DNA of 40,776 bases from Flavobacteriaceae bacterium. Its GTDB lineage: Bacteria > Bacteroidota > Bacteroidia > Flavobacteriales > Flavobacteriaceae. Made by a program: the position numbers and the translations under genes. Positions 17,015 to 24,925 of the stretch are shown piece after piece; positions within the stretch are counted from its first letter, which is position 1; each line of letters opens with the position of its first letter. The stretch is taken from the NCBI GenBank assembly GCA_024762795.1, contig JANTGS010000017.1:1-40776 (forward strand), read 5' to 3'. The notes below the pieces were generated by a model that was given only the letters and a program-made list of their open reading frames with translations, searched no databases and was not told the DNA's origin.

Positions 17015-18249
17015 TTGTGTTGTTTTAAATAGTTATCGTATTCTTTTATTAAAGCAGAGAACATCAGATTGCCGATCAGCTGGTAACCTTTATCGGTAAA
17101 ATGAATCAAGTCTTTTTTAGCAAAACCATTGGCTTCCCAGTTTTTTACCGATCCCAGTCCGCCCATAATTTCAAAAAGATCCCACATGCCTCCATTGTAT
17201 TTTTTGGCCAGGCGGATCATTACTTCCCGGGCTTCCAGCACTCTTTTATTGGGATATTTTTTTTGAAAATAGCTGTCGTTGTTGGTAACAAAAAGAAATT
17301 CAGCTTTTGGATTTACTTTTCTGACCCATGAAACGAGTTTGTCATAATTTTCTTCGTAACATTTTGCACAAAATGATGGGTAGTAAGCATCATTGATCCC
17401 GATACAGAAGATCACCAGATCAGGATGAATGGTTTTGAGTTGATCGATAAAAAGTTCATTACGTAAAAAACTATCGGTTTTGGCACCGTTTACTCCAACG
17501 GAAGTATAAACAATTCCCGGGTCATCATTTTCCAGACTCATTCCATAAAGGGTAAAATGATCTTGATTTTTTTGGGTCTTGCGCAACTCAACGGATAAGG
17601 TGTCCGTCTCTTTTTCTAGCAAAAATTCGGTAAAACCAATCTCTTTATTAACAATAGTATTTAAGGGTTTTTCTGTGAGGAGTCTGATATCAAAACCCGT
17701 AGGATCCGTATCGTGAAAGATCCTGATTCTGTTGAATTTATAGTTGGTTACTGAATCATGCCGGTATGCGATATTTATGGCAGAAAGGCTGTCTTTTGTA
17801 GTGACAGTAATTCCGGAAATCCCCCATTTTGCCTGATGTTTTTTTACAGAATTACGGTAGGATTCCCAGTTTCCGGTATAGGAGATCTGGAAATTTTTCG
17901 GATTCCAGGTTTTGGCAAGTTTAAATGGAAAGAAAAACCCACGGCCTCCGTTAGAATTACCGGAGAGTTCTAAAAAATCTTTTCTGACCTGATCCGGCCA
18001 GATCTCGGCCTGAATGTGAGAGCCCCCCATCTGCATAATCCTTACTTTTCCTTTTTTAAACTTTAACAGACTGTCTAATTTTGAAAAAAAAGTATCAAAT
18101 CCAGCCTCTTTGCTGTAAAAATGGATAGAGTTTTCATTGTAGTTCACAAAATTAAAATCCCTAAAAGACTCCGAATTACTTTGTCCCCTGAGTAAAAAGG
18201 CAGTAAAGAGAAATATTAACGTTAGGATCTTTTTAGTGAATTGTGTCAT
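17011..18249 (-). CDS. Secreted SGNH/GDSL-family hydrolase or acyltransferase
   Basis: 412 residues with a signal peptide (about 1-22, ending LLRGQS). SGNH blocks are visible: block I as MQMGGSHIQAE (Gly replaces the Asp of GDS, Ser kept), block III as CIGINDAY and block V as DLIHFTDKGYQ with the Asp-His pair. The region between blocks I and III is a beta-rich insertion of over 150 residues. In alginate-like systems such proteins deliver acetyl groups to the polymer in the periplasm. It overlaps the next SGNH gene by 17 bases and the HAD gene by four. Confidence 0.85.
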   Translation of the reverse strand: MTQFTKKILTLIFLFTAFLLRGQSNSESFRDFNFVNYNENSIHFYSKEAGFDTFFSKLDSLLKFKKGKVRIMQMGGSHIQAEIWPDQVRKDFLELSGNSNGGRGFFFPFKLAKTWNPKNFQISYTGNWESYRNSVKKHQAKWGISGITVTTKDSLSAINIAYRHDSVTNYKFNRIRIFHDTDPTGFDIRLLTEKPLNTIVNKEIGFTEFLLEKETDTLSVELRKTQKNQDHFTLYGMSLENDDPGIVYTSVGVNGAKTDSFLRNELFIDQLKTIHPDLVIFCIGINDAYYPSFCAKCYEENYDKLVSWVRKVNPKAEFLFVTNNDSYFQKKYPNKRVLEAREVMIRLAKKYNGGMWDLFEIMGGLGSVKNWEANGFAKKDLIHFTDKGYQLIGNLMFSALIKEYDNYLKQHK

Positions 18250-19702
18250 CTGGAATCTTATTTTCCGGTTTTTTCAGTGTTTTATAAGAGTTGTATAATC
18301 GATAGAATTCTTCTAAAAATATTTTAGAGATCTTCACGGCTCCTTTGGGAGTAAAATGAATGTAATCAGAAGCACCCAAAGCCGGTTTTGCATTGACCCA
18401 TTGAGGCATGGAATTTCTTCCACCCATACCTTCATACATATCCCAGAAAAGACAATCGCTGCTCAGTGCCGCTTCTTTTAAAACATCTCTTACGCCGGTA
18501 AGTTTTGGATGGGTTTTGTATTCTGTTTTATCCTTAACCGACATATCTCCCGGGCCCATCAAAAGGATGGGTATTTCCGGATTCAACCGTTGTAGATATT
18601 TTATTTGCTGTTTGAGCCAGTTACCATAATCAGTGATCTGTTTTTTGGTTTTGATATACGGAATGGTGTTTCCGCCAAATTCGAGCAGGATAAGATCCGG
18701 CGACAGACTTTTATACATTTTGCCGAGCAATTCGGGATCTTGACGTGTAAATGAGGTTCCGGAGGAGCCCCGTAAAGGGATGTTATCCATGATCACCCCC
18801 TTATAGCCTTCCAAAGAGATAGCAAATATATCAGGACTTTCAGCCCCTTTAAAAGTAATTCTGATCTCATTGGGGGTAGGAGGAAAGGTAGTTTTTATAA
18901 CCTTATAAGGGGTATTGGAACTGATATTTCCTGATTGCAGTACTTTTCCATCGGCTGCGATCTCATATTCAATCTCCTGATTTATATTTCTAAGATAAAT
19001 ATACAGTTGTGAATATTTCTGAACTCTCCGGTAAGATATTTTGGCCTTTTTTAGTTTGACCCAGCCTTCAAAGATTTTATGATCAGGATTTTCAGTTGGA
19101 ATCGGTGTAAACCGGCAAAAGCTCATCAGAGCTCCGTATTTCATATGTTGTACTGCAGGATCCTTCTTGCCAAAGCCCACATATCTTTTCCAGTTTTCTG
19201 ATTGCGTATTGTTAAGTGTCCATTTGGGAGAGACCTGAATTACAGGAAAAAGACCTGCGCCGTTACCCCCGAATTTCTTTTGCAGTTCATTACGGATATA
19301 AGAGGTGATTCTGTCGGATTCGATCTGTGAATCTCCATAATGCATAATACGAACCTTTTTGTTAGCAGCCTGATCAAGTTTTGCAAAGAACTTATCCAGT
19401 TTATTAATAGCTTTTTCATTGCCCATGATGTGCTTGCTTGCTTTTCGGATCGAATCTCTTTTATGCCGGATGGAATCCAGTTTTTTCTTTATCGCAGTCG
19501 AATCCAGTTTTTTGGTTACCACTACCACTGAATCCATGATCTTTTTGATCTCTTTTTCCTCCTCTGAAATAGTATCGGCAGGCATTTTTATGGCCAAAAA
19601 TTCTTTGGTTGTAGGAAATTCGAGTTTAGTTTTGCCAAGATTTATTCCTTCTTCAGGAAATAAAAGCATGATAAGAAACAACAAAAGAAAAATGCCCAGC
19701 AA
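18233..19702 (-). CDS. Membrane-anchored SGNH/GDSL-family protein, start uncertain
   Basis: 489 residues if started at TTG 19702. One hydrophobic segment (LLGIFLLLFLIMLLF) is followed by a Lys/Glu/Ser-rich helical stretch with recurring LDS/RDS units, then an SGNH domain with block I as MHYGDSQIESD, block III as LEFGGNT and block V as DYIHFTPKG. The open frame extends upstream to a stop at 19799-19801 and adds a basic stretch (KSEKEIKPITTFIS) that would suit a cytoplasmic tail, but contains no ATG, GTG or further TTG. The true start is therefore unresolved. It leads the overlapping run SGNH-SGNH-HAD-MBOAT. Confidence 0.82.
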   Translation of the reverse strand: MLGIFLLLFLIMLLFPEEGINLGKTKLEFPTTKEFLAIKMPADTISEEEKEIKKIMDSVVVVTKKLDSTAIKKKLDSIRHKRDSIRKASKHIMGNEKAINKLDKFFAKLDQAANKKVRIMHYGDSQIESDRITSYIRNELQKKFGGNGAGLFPVIQVSPKWTLNNTQSENWKRYVGFGKKDPAVQHMKYGALMSFCRFTPIPTENPDHKIFEGWVKLKKAKISYRRVQKYSQLYIYLRNINQEIEYEIAADGKVLQSGNISSNTPYKVIKTTFPPTPNEIRITFKGAESPDIFAISLEGYKGVIMDNIPLRGSSGTSFTRQDPELLGKMYKSLSPDLILLEFGGNTIPYIKTKKQITDYGNWLKQQIKYLQRLNPEIPILLMGPGDMSVKDKTEYKTHPKLTGVRDVLKEAALSSDCLFWDMYEGMGGRNSMPQWVNAKPALGASDYIHFTPKGAVKISKIFLEEFYRLYNSYKTLKKPENKIPDDTIH

Positions 19703-19925
19703 ACTTATAAAGGTAGTTATGGGTTTGATCTCTTTTTCTGATTTTGTTTTGTTTTCGATAGTTTTAATTTTTGAAAAGAATTTATTCTTGTTGAGATTTC
19801 AAAAAAACAAATATAAATAAATTTAGGTATTGTAAAAGTGAAGCCTTATAAAACCTTAAACTAAAAGGTCAAAGATGTATGATGAGTCGAAAATTAGTTT
19901 TAGAAGAGAAATGAAAATGATCTTC

Positions 19926-19972
19926 GAACCTTGCGAAAAACTTTATGAACCTTGTGGTTAAAGAAGTTTTTA
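19926..19972 (+). repeat. Direct repeat with GAACCTTG units (dispersed-repeat-like)
   Basis: GAACCTTG occurs at 19926-19933 and again at 19947-19954, 21 bases apart, with similar sequence in between and GTGGTTAAAG after the second copy. From memory, related tracts with CTTTGTGGTTAAA endings are widespread in Flavobacteriia intergenic DNA; that relation was not tested here. Confidence 0.45.
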
Positions 19973-20050
19973 TTTTTTAGAAAAAAACAATATTTAAAAT
20001 TGCTTATAGTTTAAAGCACTTTTTCATAAATTTTTATCTTGTACAATCAT

Positions 20051-20153
20051 CATATCCAATAAACGGATATGGCTCCTTAGGAGCCTGTCTATTCTTAGAA
20101 TAATTAACCCTAAAAAATAGCTCCATAGGAGCGGCCTGTTTATCCCAATGTAA
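20051..20153 (+). repeat. Hairpin (20051-20071) plus tandem GCTCC-TAGGAGC hairpin repeats
   Basis: CATATCC (20051-20057) pairs with GGATATG (20065-20071). Two similar units follow: 20069-20103 with GGCTCC/GGAGCC around TTA, and 20117-20153 with GCTCC/GGAGC around ATA. Both units continue with CCTGT, a TAT, and an AAT-rich end, so they align over about 35 bases. This resembles REP-like palindromic elements; no RAYT transposase is in the window. Confidence 0.6.
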
Positions 20154-20495
20154 TATTAAAATAAATATCGTTAAGGATTAAAAAGGACAGGACGCTGCTA
20201 TAGGGCTTTTAATGTTTTTATGTCATAGCATTTTATAAATAGTTAGCCTCTACGACGCTTATGGAATAGATTCCCAAAAATAATTTGATAAGGAAAATAT
20301 AATAAGGACTTTAAAAATTTACATTTTATAAAATCCTTAAATACCAGCTCAGATCAACCTTTATCAGGGATGTACAATTTCTTAATCCCTAAAGGGTGGA
20401 TTAACTAAAAAGTATAAACAATAACTTTTTATATCTCCCTTATGGCCGGGGCCAAAAACACAACACACAACAACAAACAGCTATTTCCTAAAGTA

Positions 20496-21368
20496 TTAAA
20501 AATCAATATCGCTGGATTCTTTTAAAAAATTCAGACTCTTTTTACAGCTTTCAAGGGGTTGATAATTATATCTTTCTACTTCAACAATGCCATATCTCAT
20601 TCCGGCTTTTCCTTTTTGGGCAAAGATGGGAGGAAAATTCATAATTCCCGGGGAGCCGAGTTCTTTTTCATCTTTAATGTGCCACAGCTGGAATCTTCCC
20701 GGATATTTATTGAAATAATCTATCGGATTCTTACCGCCTTTTGTAATCCAGTAAAGGTCCAGTTCCATGGTTACCTTGGTTGCATCGGTAAGTTCAAGCA
20801 GCCAGTCGTACACCGTTTTTCCTTCAAAAACAGTTTTGAATTCCTTATCGTGGTTGTGATATCCAAATTTAATACCATTAGCTTTGCATTTTTCTCCTAC
20901 CGCATTAAAGTATTTTGCAAATTGCCTGAGTCCTTCAAGGCTGGTATATCCTTCTTTGCTCATCCAGGGTTGAACGATCCATTTTACACCTGCCGCTTTA
21001 TGAGCTGCTATAGCAACGTCCCACCAGGCCATGGTTTTATCCCAGTTGGCTGCATCCGGCAGATTTTGTCCCGTATGAGATCCCAGGAATTTAATACCAT
21101 TCTTTTCGCATAGATTTTTAAAGGCAAGAGGTTCCATACCGTAAAATTTACCATCTTTAAAGCCTGCTGCTTCAACAAATTTATATCCCATATCGCCCAC
21201 TTTTTTAATAGTAGATACCGGATCTTTTTTCATGTCGTCTCTAACCGAATACAACTGAAGGCCGATAAATTTCTCTTTTTTGGGTTTCGGAGAGATCATT
21301 CCCTGTAAAACAAAGGCAAGTATCGCTACAGCGAATAAAATTTTAAAACTTTGCTTTTTAATACTCAT
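20496..21368 (-). CDS. Exported sugar phosphate isomerase/epimerase-like TIM-barrel protein
   Basis: 290 residues. An N-terminal hydrophobic signal (about 8-26) precedes a xylose-isomerase-like TIM barrel: IGLQLYSVRDDMKKDP at the start, FGYHNHDKEF in the middle, MELDLYWITKGG and FQLWHIKDE towards the end. These hold the usual Glu/His/Asp metal ligands (Glu-His-Asp-His pattern). Proteins of this kind are often seen in Bacteroidota loci for oxidised or uncommon sugars, but the substrate is unknown. A possible -7 element (TAAATTTG, 21444-21437) and a small hairpin (21423-21406) lie ahead of it. A Tat-exported oxidoreductase that could be a functional partner lies 7.4 kb away. Confidence 0.87.
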   Translation of the reverse strand: MSIKKQSFKILFAVAILAFVLQGMISPKPKKEKFIGLQLYSVRDDMKKDPVSTIKKVGDMGYKFVEAAGFKDGKFYGMEPLAFKNLCEKNGIKFLGSHTGQNLPDAANWDKTMAWWDVAIAAHKAAGVKWIVQPWMSKEGYTSLEGLRQFAKYFNAVGEKCKANGIKFGYHNHDKEFKTVFEGKTVYDWLLELTDATKVTMELDLYWITKGGKNPIDYFNKYPGRFQLWHIKDEKELGSPGIMNFPPIFAQKGKAGMRYGIVEVERYNYQPLESCKKSLNFLKESSDIDF

Positions 21369-21536
21369 AATATTATATTTAAATGTTTAGTAAAAGTGAT
21401 TCTAAATCCCTGAAGAAAGGGATAAAAATCTTCATCCAAATTTAATAAATAAGTTGATTAATACCTTATAAAACAGATATATATTTTTTGTAAGATTTTC
21501 GTTTAAAGATAATCCCTGTTAGTTCTGTTGGTTATT

Positions 21537-23618
21537 TTAAACTTCCTGTCTCGATTTAAAGATCATATCTACTTTGGCCTTTTCTTTATTGATCTTCAAA
21601 GCTGCCTCAAACTTATTTCCGCTTTTAGCAACAAAACCTTTTAAAAAACCTGTTTCTCCTTTAGTAAGGAGCTCCTGTATCTGATTGTCGGTAAGTTTTT
21701 TTTTGGCAATGGTTTTGGGTAGATAGAAATTACAATCGCCATTACTGTATTTGTTGTTGGTGCAAAAGACCGATTTTGGAGAATGTTTTAGTTTTCCTTT
21801 ACCGCAAACAGGGCAATCCTGCAGGTTCGGATCAACAAACTGTGTAAAACCTTTGCCGGAATTTTTCATCTGATCAGTTACCTGATGGGTATAGGTTTTG
21901 ATCTGATCGTTAAAGATTTTGTATTCCAGTTCTCCTTTTTCGATCTGTTTTAGTTTATGTTCCCAGTCTCCGGTTAGTTTCGGAGAAAGAATGGCAAATC
22001 CTTCCAGATTCTTAACAAATTCAATCCCCAGATCACTTGGGATGAGTTTTTTCTTTTCTCTTTGGATATAACCTCTTTTGATGATGGTTTCTATTATTCC
22101 TGCGCGTGTTGCAGGAGTGCCAATTCCTTTTTCCTTCATTGCTTCCGCCAGTTCAGAATCTTCATCATTGAGTAATTTACCGGCTGTCTCCATCAGTTTT
22201 AAGAGAGAGGCTTCGGTGAGAATAGGTAGTGGTTTTGTTTTTTTGGCTTCGATCTCTTTTGATATCACATTCGTAATCTCATCTTTTTCGAGAGGTGGGA
22301 GTAAGGTGTCTTCATCTTCTTCATCCAGATTTTTTCCGTCAAAGATCTTAAAACCGATATCTTTTAAAATATTTCCCCGGGCGATCAATTCTACTTCGTT
22401 TGAATCGAGAACAACTTTGGTGGAATCTTTTAAAACCGGTTTATGAAAGGCTTTGCAAAACTGGAACAGAACGAGTTTGTAGATATTTCGCTCTCCTTCT
22501 GCCAGCCCCTGAGGATTTTTCCCCGTTGGGATGATGGCATGGTGATCGGTTACTTTTTTATCATTGATGGGCCTTTTATTTTTTCTTTCCAGAATGACCT
22601 CCAGGTGCTGTGTATAACTTTTCAATTGATAGCTCTTCAGAGTTTCAAAGGTCTGGTAAATATCATTGATCATATCTTTACTCAGATATCTGCTGTCGGT
22701 TCTGGGATAAGTAATGATCTTATGCCTTTCGTATAGATTCTGTGCAAATTGCAGGGTTTCCTGTGCGGAATAACCATGTTTTTTATTGGCTTCGGCCTGT
22801 AAAGAGGTCAGATCGAAGGGCAAAGGCGTGGCGGTTCGTGTCTCTTTCTTTTCAATGTCTTTAACCAGGGCTTTGTCAGAGATCTTTTCCAGAGTTTTTT
22901 CAGCCTCCTCTTTTTTGCTGAATTTCCCGTCTACGATCGCCTTAAAATTCTGGTCATGGTTTTTTAAAATTGTGAAAATAGTAAAGTAATCTTCCGGAAC
23001 AAAATTCTTATTTTCCAGATAACGGTTTACGATCAGGGCAACTGTGGGGCTTTGAACTCTTCCCACGCTAAGGGTTCTCCCGGTATTGGCACTTCTGGTC
23101 AGAGCGATCGATCCGTTAAGGCCCACCAGCCAGTCGGCTTCTGCTCGGGCTTTGGCAGAATAATACAAATTGTTGTATTCCAGTCCGTTTTTTAAGGTAG
23201 CGAAGCCTTTCTTTATGGCTTCATCGGTCATGGAAGAGATCCATAAACGTTTAAAAGGCACTCTTACCTTGGCCATCAGGTAGATATATCTGAAGATCAG
23301 TTCTCCTTCTCTTCCGGCATCTGTAGCATTGATGATCTCATCGGCTTCCTTAAAAAGTTTTTTAATTACCGCAAATTGTTTTCTTTTTCCCTGATCGGGA
23401 GCCAGTTCCAGATCGATCTTTTCCGGAATTACCGGCAGATTGTCAAGACTTAGGTGTTCCTGGTATTTTTTGATATTGGCCAGTTCGATCAGATGGCCGA
23501 AAGCATACGTTACGGCATAATCGTTACCGCTGAGATAGCCGTCATTTCTTTGGTTTGCTCCTACAATTTTTGCGATGTCTCGTGCTACAGATGGCTTTTC
23601 GGCAAGGATTACTTTCAT
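21537..23618 (-). CDS. topB: DNA topoisomerase III (type IA)
   Basis: 693 residues. It relaxes or decatenates DNA by passing a single strand through a nick. The Toprim domain opens the protein (KVILAEKPSVARDIA, then NATDAGREGELI at 98-109). The catalytic tyrosine is Y304 in ITYPRTDSRY. The C-terminus holds one zinc-ribbon-like element (CPVCGKGK... then C, C) and a Topo_C repeat (GETGFLKGF). The length and motifs fit TopB rather than TopA. It starts 38 bases after aroA on the same strand, so the two are probably in one transcript. Confidence 0.94.
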   Translation of the reverse strand: MKVILAEKPSVARDIAKIVGANQRNDGYLSGNDYAVTYAFGHLIELANIKKYQEHLSLDNLPVIPEKIDLELAPDQGKRKQFAVIKKLFKEADEIINATDAGREGELIFRYIYLMAKVRVPFKRLWISSMTDEAIKKGFATLKNGLEYNNLYYSAKARAEADWLVGLNGSIALTRSANTGRTLSVGRVQSPTVALIVNRYLENKNFVPEDYFTIFTILKNHDQNFKAIVDGKFSKKEEAEKTLEKISDKALVKDIEKKETRTATPLPFDLTSLQAEANKKHGYSAQETLQFAQNLYERHKIITYPRTDSRYLSKDMINDIYQTFETLKSYQLKSYTQHLEVILERKNKRPINDKKVTDHHAIIPTGKNPQGLAEGERNIYKLVLFQFCKAFHKPVLKDSTKVVLDSNEVELIARGNILKDIGFKIFDGKNLDEEDEDTLLPPLEKDEITNVISKEIEAKKTKPLPILTEASLLKLMETAGKLLNDEDSELAEAMKEKGIGTPATRAGIIETIIKRGYIQREKKKLIPSDLGIEFVKNLEGFAILSPKLTGDWEHKLKQIEKGELEYKIFNDQIKTYTHQVTDQMKNSGKGFTQFVDPNLQDCPVCGKGKLKHSPKSVFCTNNKYSNGDCNFYLPKTIAKKKLTDNQIQELLTKGETGFLKGFVAKSGNKFEAALKINKEKAKVDMIFKSRQEV

Positions 23619-23656
23619 GAAATAGATTAAAAATTTGAGATAAAATTTTATGTTTG

Positions 23657-24865
23657 TTAGCCGAATGCCTTCTCAAGATCGTTCCAGAAATCAGGATAGG
23701 ATTTACTCACTACTTCGGCATTTTCAATTTTTATGGGTACTTTTAAAGACAAAGGAGCAAAGGCCATGGCCATCCGGTGATCATCATAGGTTTTGATACT
23801 GATGTTCTTTTTAATCTGATGAGATGCTTTCAGGTGAAGACTTTTATCGGTAATTTCAATTTCAGCGCCCAGTTTTTGTAATTCATTTTTCAGTGCCACC
23901 AAACGGTCTGTTTCTTTTATTTTAAGCGTATGTAATCCGGTAAGGTCACAGGAAATTCCGAGTCCAAAACAACTTACAGCAACAGTTTGCGCCAGATCGG
24001 GCGAATTGGCCAGGTTCAAGTTGAGATGTTTTATTTCTTTTGGCAGTTTATGTAAAATAATGGTATTTTTTTCAAATTTTGTTTCTACACCAAAATGCTT
24101 ATAGATCTCAACCAAAGAGCTGTCTCCCTGTAAACTGTTCTTTTTGTATGAGGAAAGTTGGATCGTTTTGTTATCGCTCTGAGCGATCAGACTGTAAAAA
24201 TAGGAGGCCGAACTCCAATCGGATTCAACAGTTAAAACAGCATCTTCAATTTTTTCTTTTTTAGCAATCTTTATAATATTATCTTCCCATTGTGTTTCAA
24301 TTCCAATTTGGTTTAATAAGGCCAGAGTCATTTTGATATAAGGAACTGAGGTGATCTTACCCAGCAATTCTAACTCGAGTCCTTTGGGTAATCCCCCAGC
24401 GACCAAAAGTAAAGCGGAAATATACTGACTGCTTACATTTCCTTTGATCTTTACCTTATTATTTGTCAGTTCTTTTCCTTTGATCCTTAACGGAGGGAAA
24501 CCGTCATTTTTTAAATAAGTAATATCTGCCCCGAGCTCTTTTAAGGCATCCACAAGTATTTTTACCGGGCGGTTTTGCATACGCTCTGAACCGGTCAGGA
24601 TGATATCAGAATTTTCCTTTACGGAAAAATAAGCGGTTAAAAAGCGCATTGCTGTTCCGGCATGACCGATATCAATAGTACCATTTTGCGAAGTCAAAGC
24701 TTTGAGCAAGTGCCGGGTATCATCAGAATCGGAAAGATTTTTTAAAACTATATTTGGAAATATCTTTTGCAGGATCAGCATTCTGTTGGATTCACTTTTA
24801 GAGCCCGAAATGGTAATTTTCACCTTCTTGATCGTATCGCCGGTATGGTCTAAATATAAATCCAT
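23657..24865 (-). CDS. aroA: 3-phosphoshikimate 1-carboxyvinyltransferase (EPSP synthase)
   Basis: 402 residues, slightly short but complete. The enzyme joins phosphoenolpyruvate and shikimate 3-phosphate in the pathway to chorismate. Visible signatures are SGSKSESNRML with substrate-binding K23, GHAGTAMRFLTAY, RMQNRPVKILVDAL, the central ESDWSSASY, and KETDRLVALKNEL followed by YDDHRMAMAFAPL. The usual N-terminal leader is minimal. It is divergent from the beta-propeller gene with only 60 bases between the two starts, and is followed closely by topB. Confidence 0.95.
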   Translation of the reverse strand: MDLYLDHTGDTIKKVKITISGSKSESNRMLILQKIFPNIVLKNLSDSDDTRHLLKALTSQNGTIDIGHAGTAMRFLTAYFSVKENSDIILTGSERMQNRPVKILVDALKELGADITYLKNDGFPPLRIKGKELTNNKVKIKGNVSSQYISALLLVAGGLPKGLELELLGKITSVPYIKMTLALLNQIGIETQWEDNIIKIAKKEKIEDAVLTVESDWSSASYFYSLIAQSDNKTIQLSSYKKNSLQGDSSLVEIYKHFGVETKFEKNTIILHKLPKEIKHLNLNLANSPDLAQTVAVSCFGLGISCDLTGLHTLKIKETDRLVALKNELQKLGAEIEITDKSLHLKASHQIKKNISIKTYDDHRMAMAFAPLSLKVPIKIENAEVVSKSYPDFWNDLEKAFG

Positions 24866-24925
24866 AAAAACTATCGGAATTAATAATTATTGTTATTTTT
24901 AACTTATTATTTAAAAAGAAATATC

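Larger units (their letters stand above)
19703..20495. other. Gene-free, repeat-rich intergenic region
   Basis: About 790 bases with no credible gene on either strand. It is AT-rich and holds several small inverted repeats: 20051-20071, 20071-20085, 20120-20132, 20382-20404 (TTAATCC/GGATTAA) and 20443-20454 (TGGCC/GGCCA). A direct repeat lies at 19926-19954. The density of small hairpins fits decayed dispersed repeats typical of Bacteroidota intergenic DNA. The first 100 bases include the open but startless upstream part of the SGNH frame. Confidence 0.7.

Noticed and set aside
19875-19961. 28-codon open frame in the gene-free region
   Set aside because: It overlaps the GAACCTTG direct repeat, has no start signals, and the encoded peptide is simply the repeat read in frame.
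24890-24925. Upstream start for the beta-propeller protein
   Set aside because: It begins with a non-ATG codon and adds 12 residues before a standard signal peptide that starts MKKILHF.
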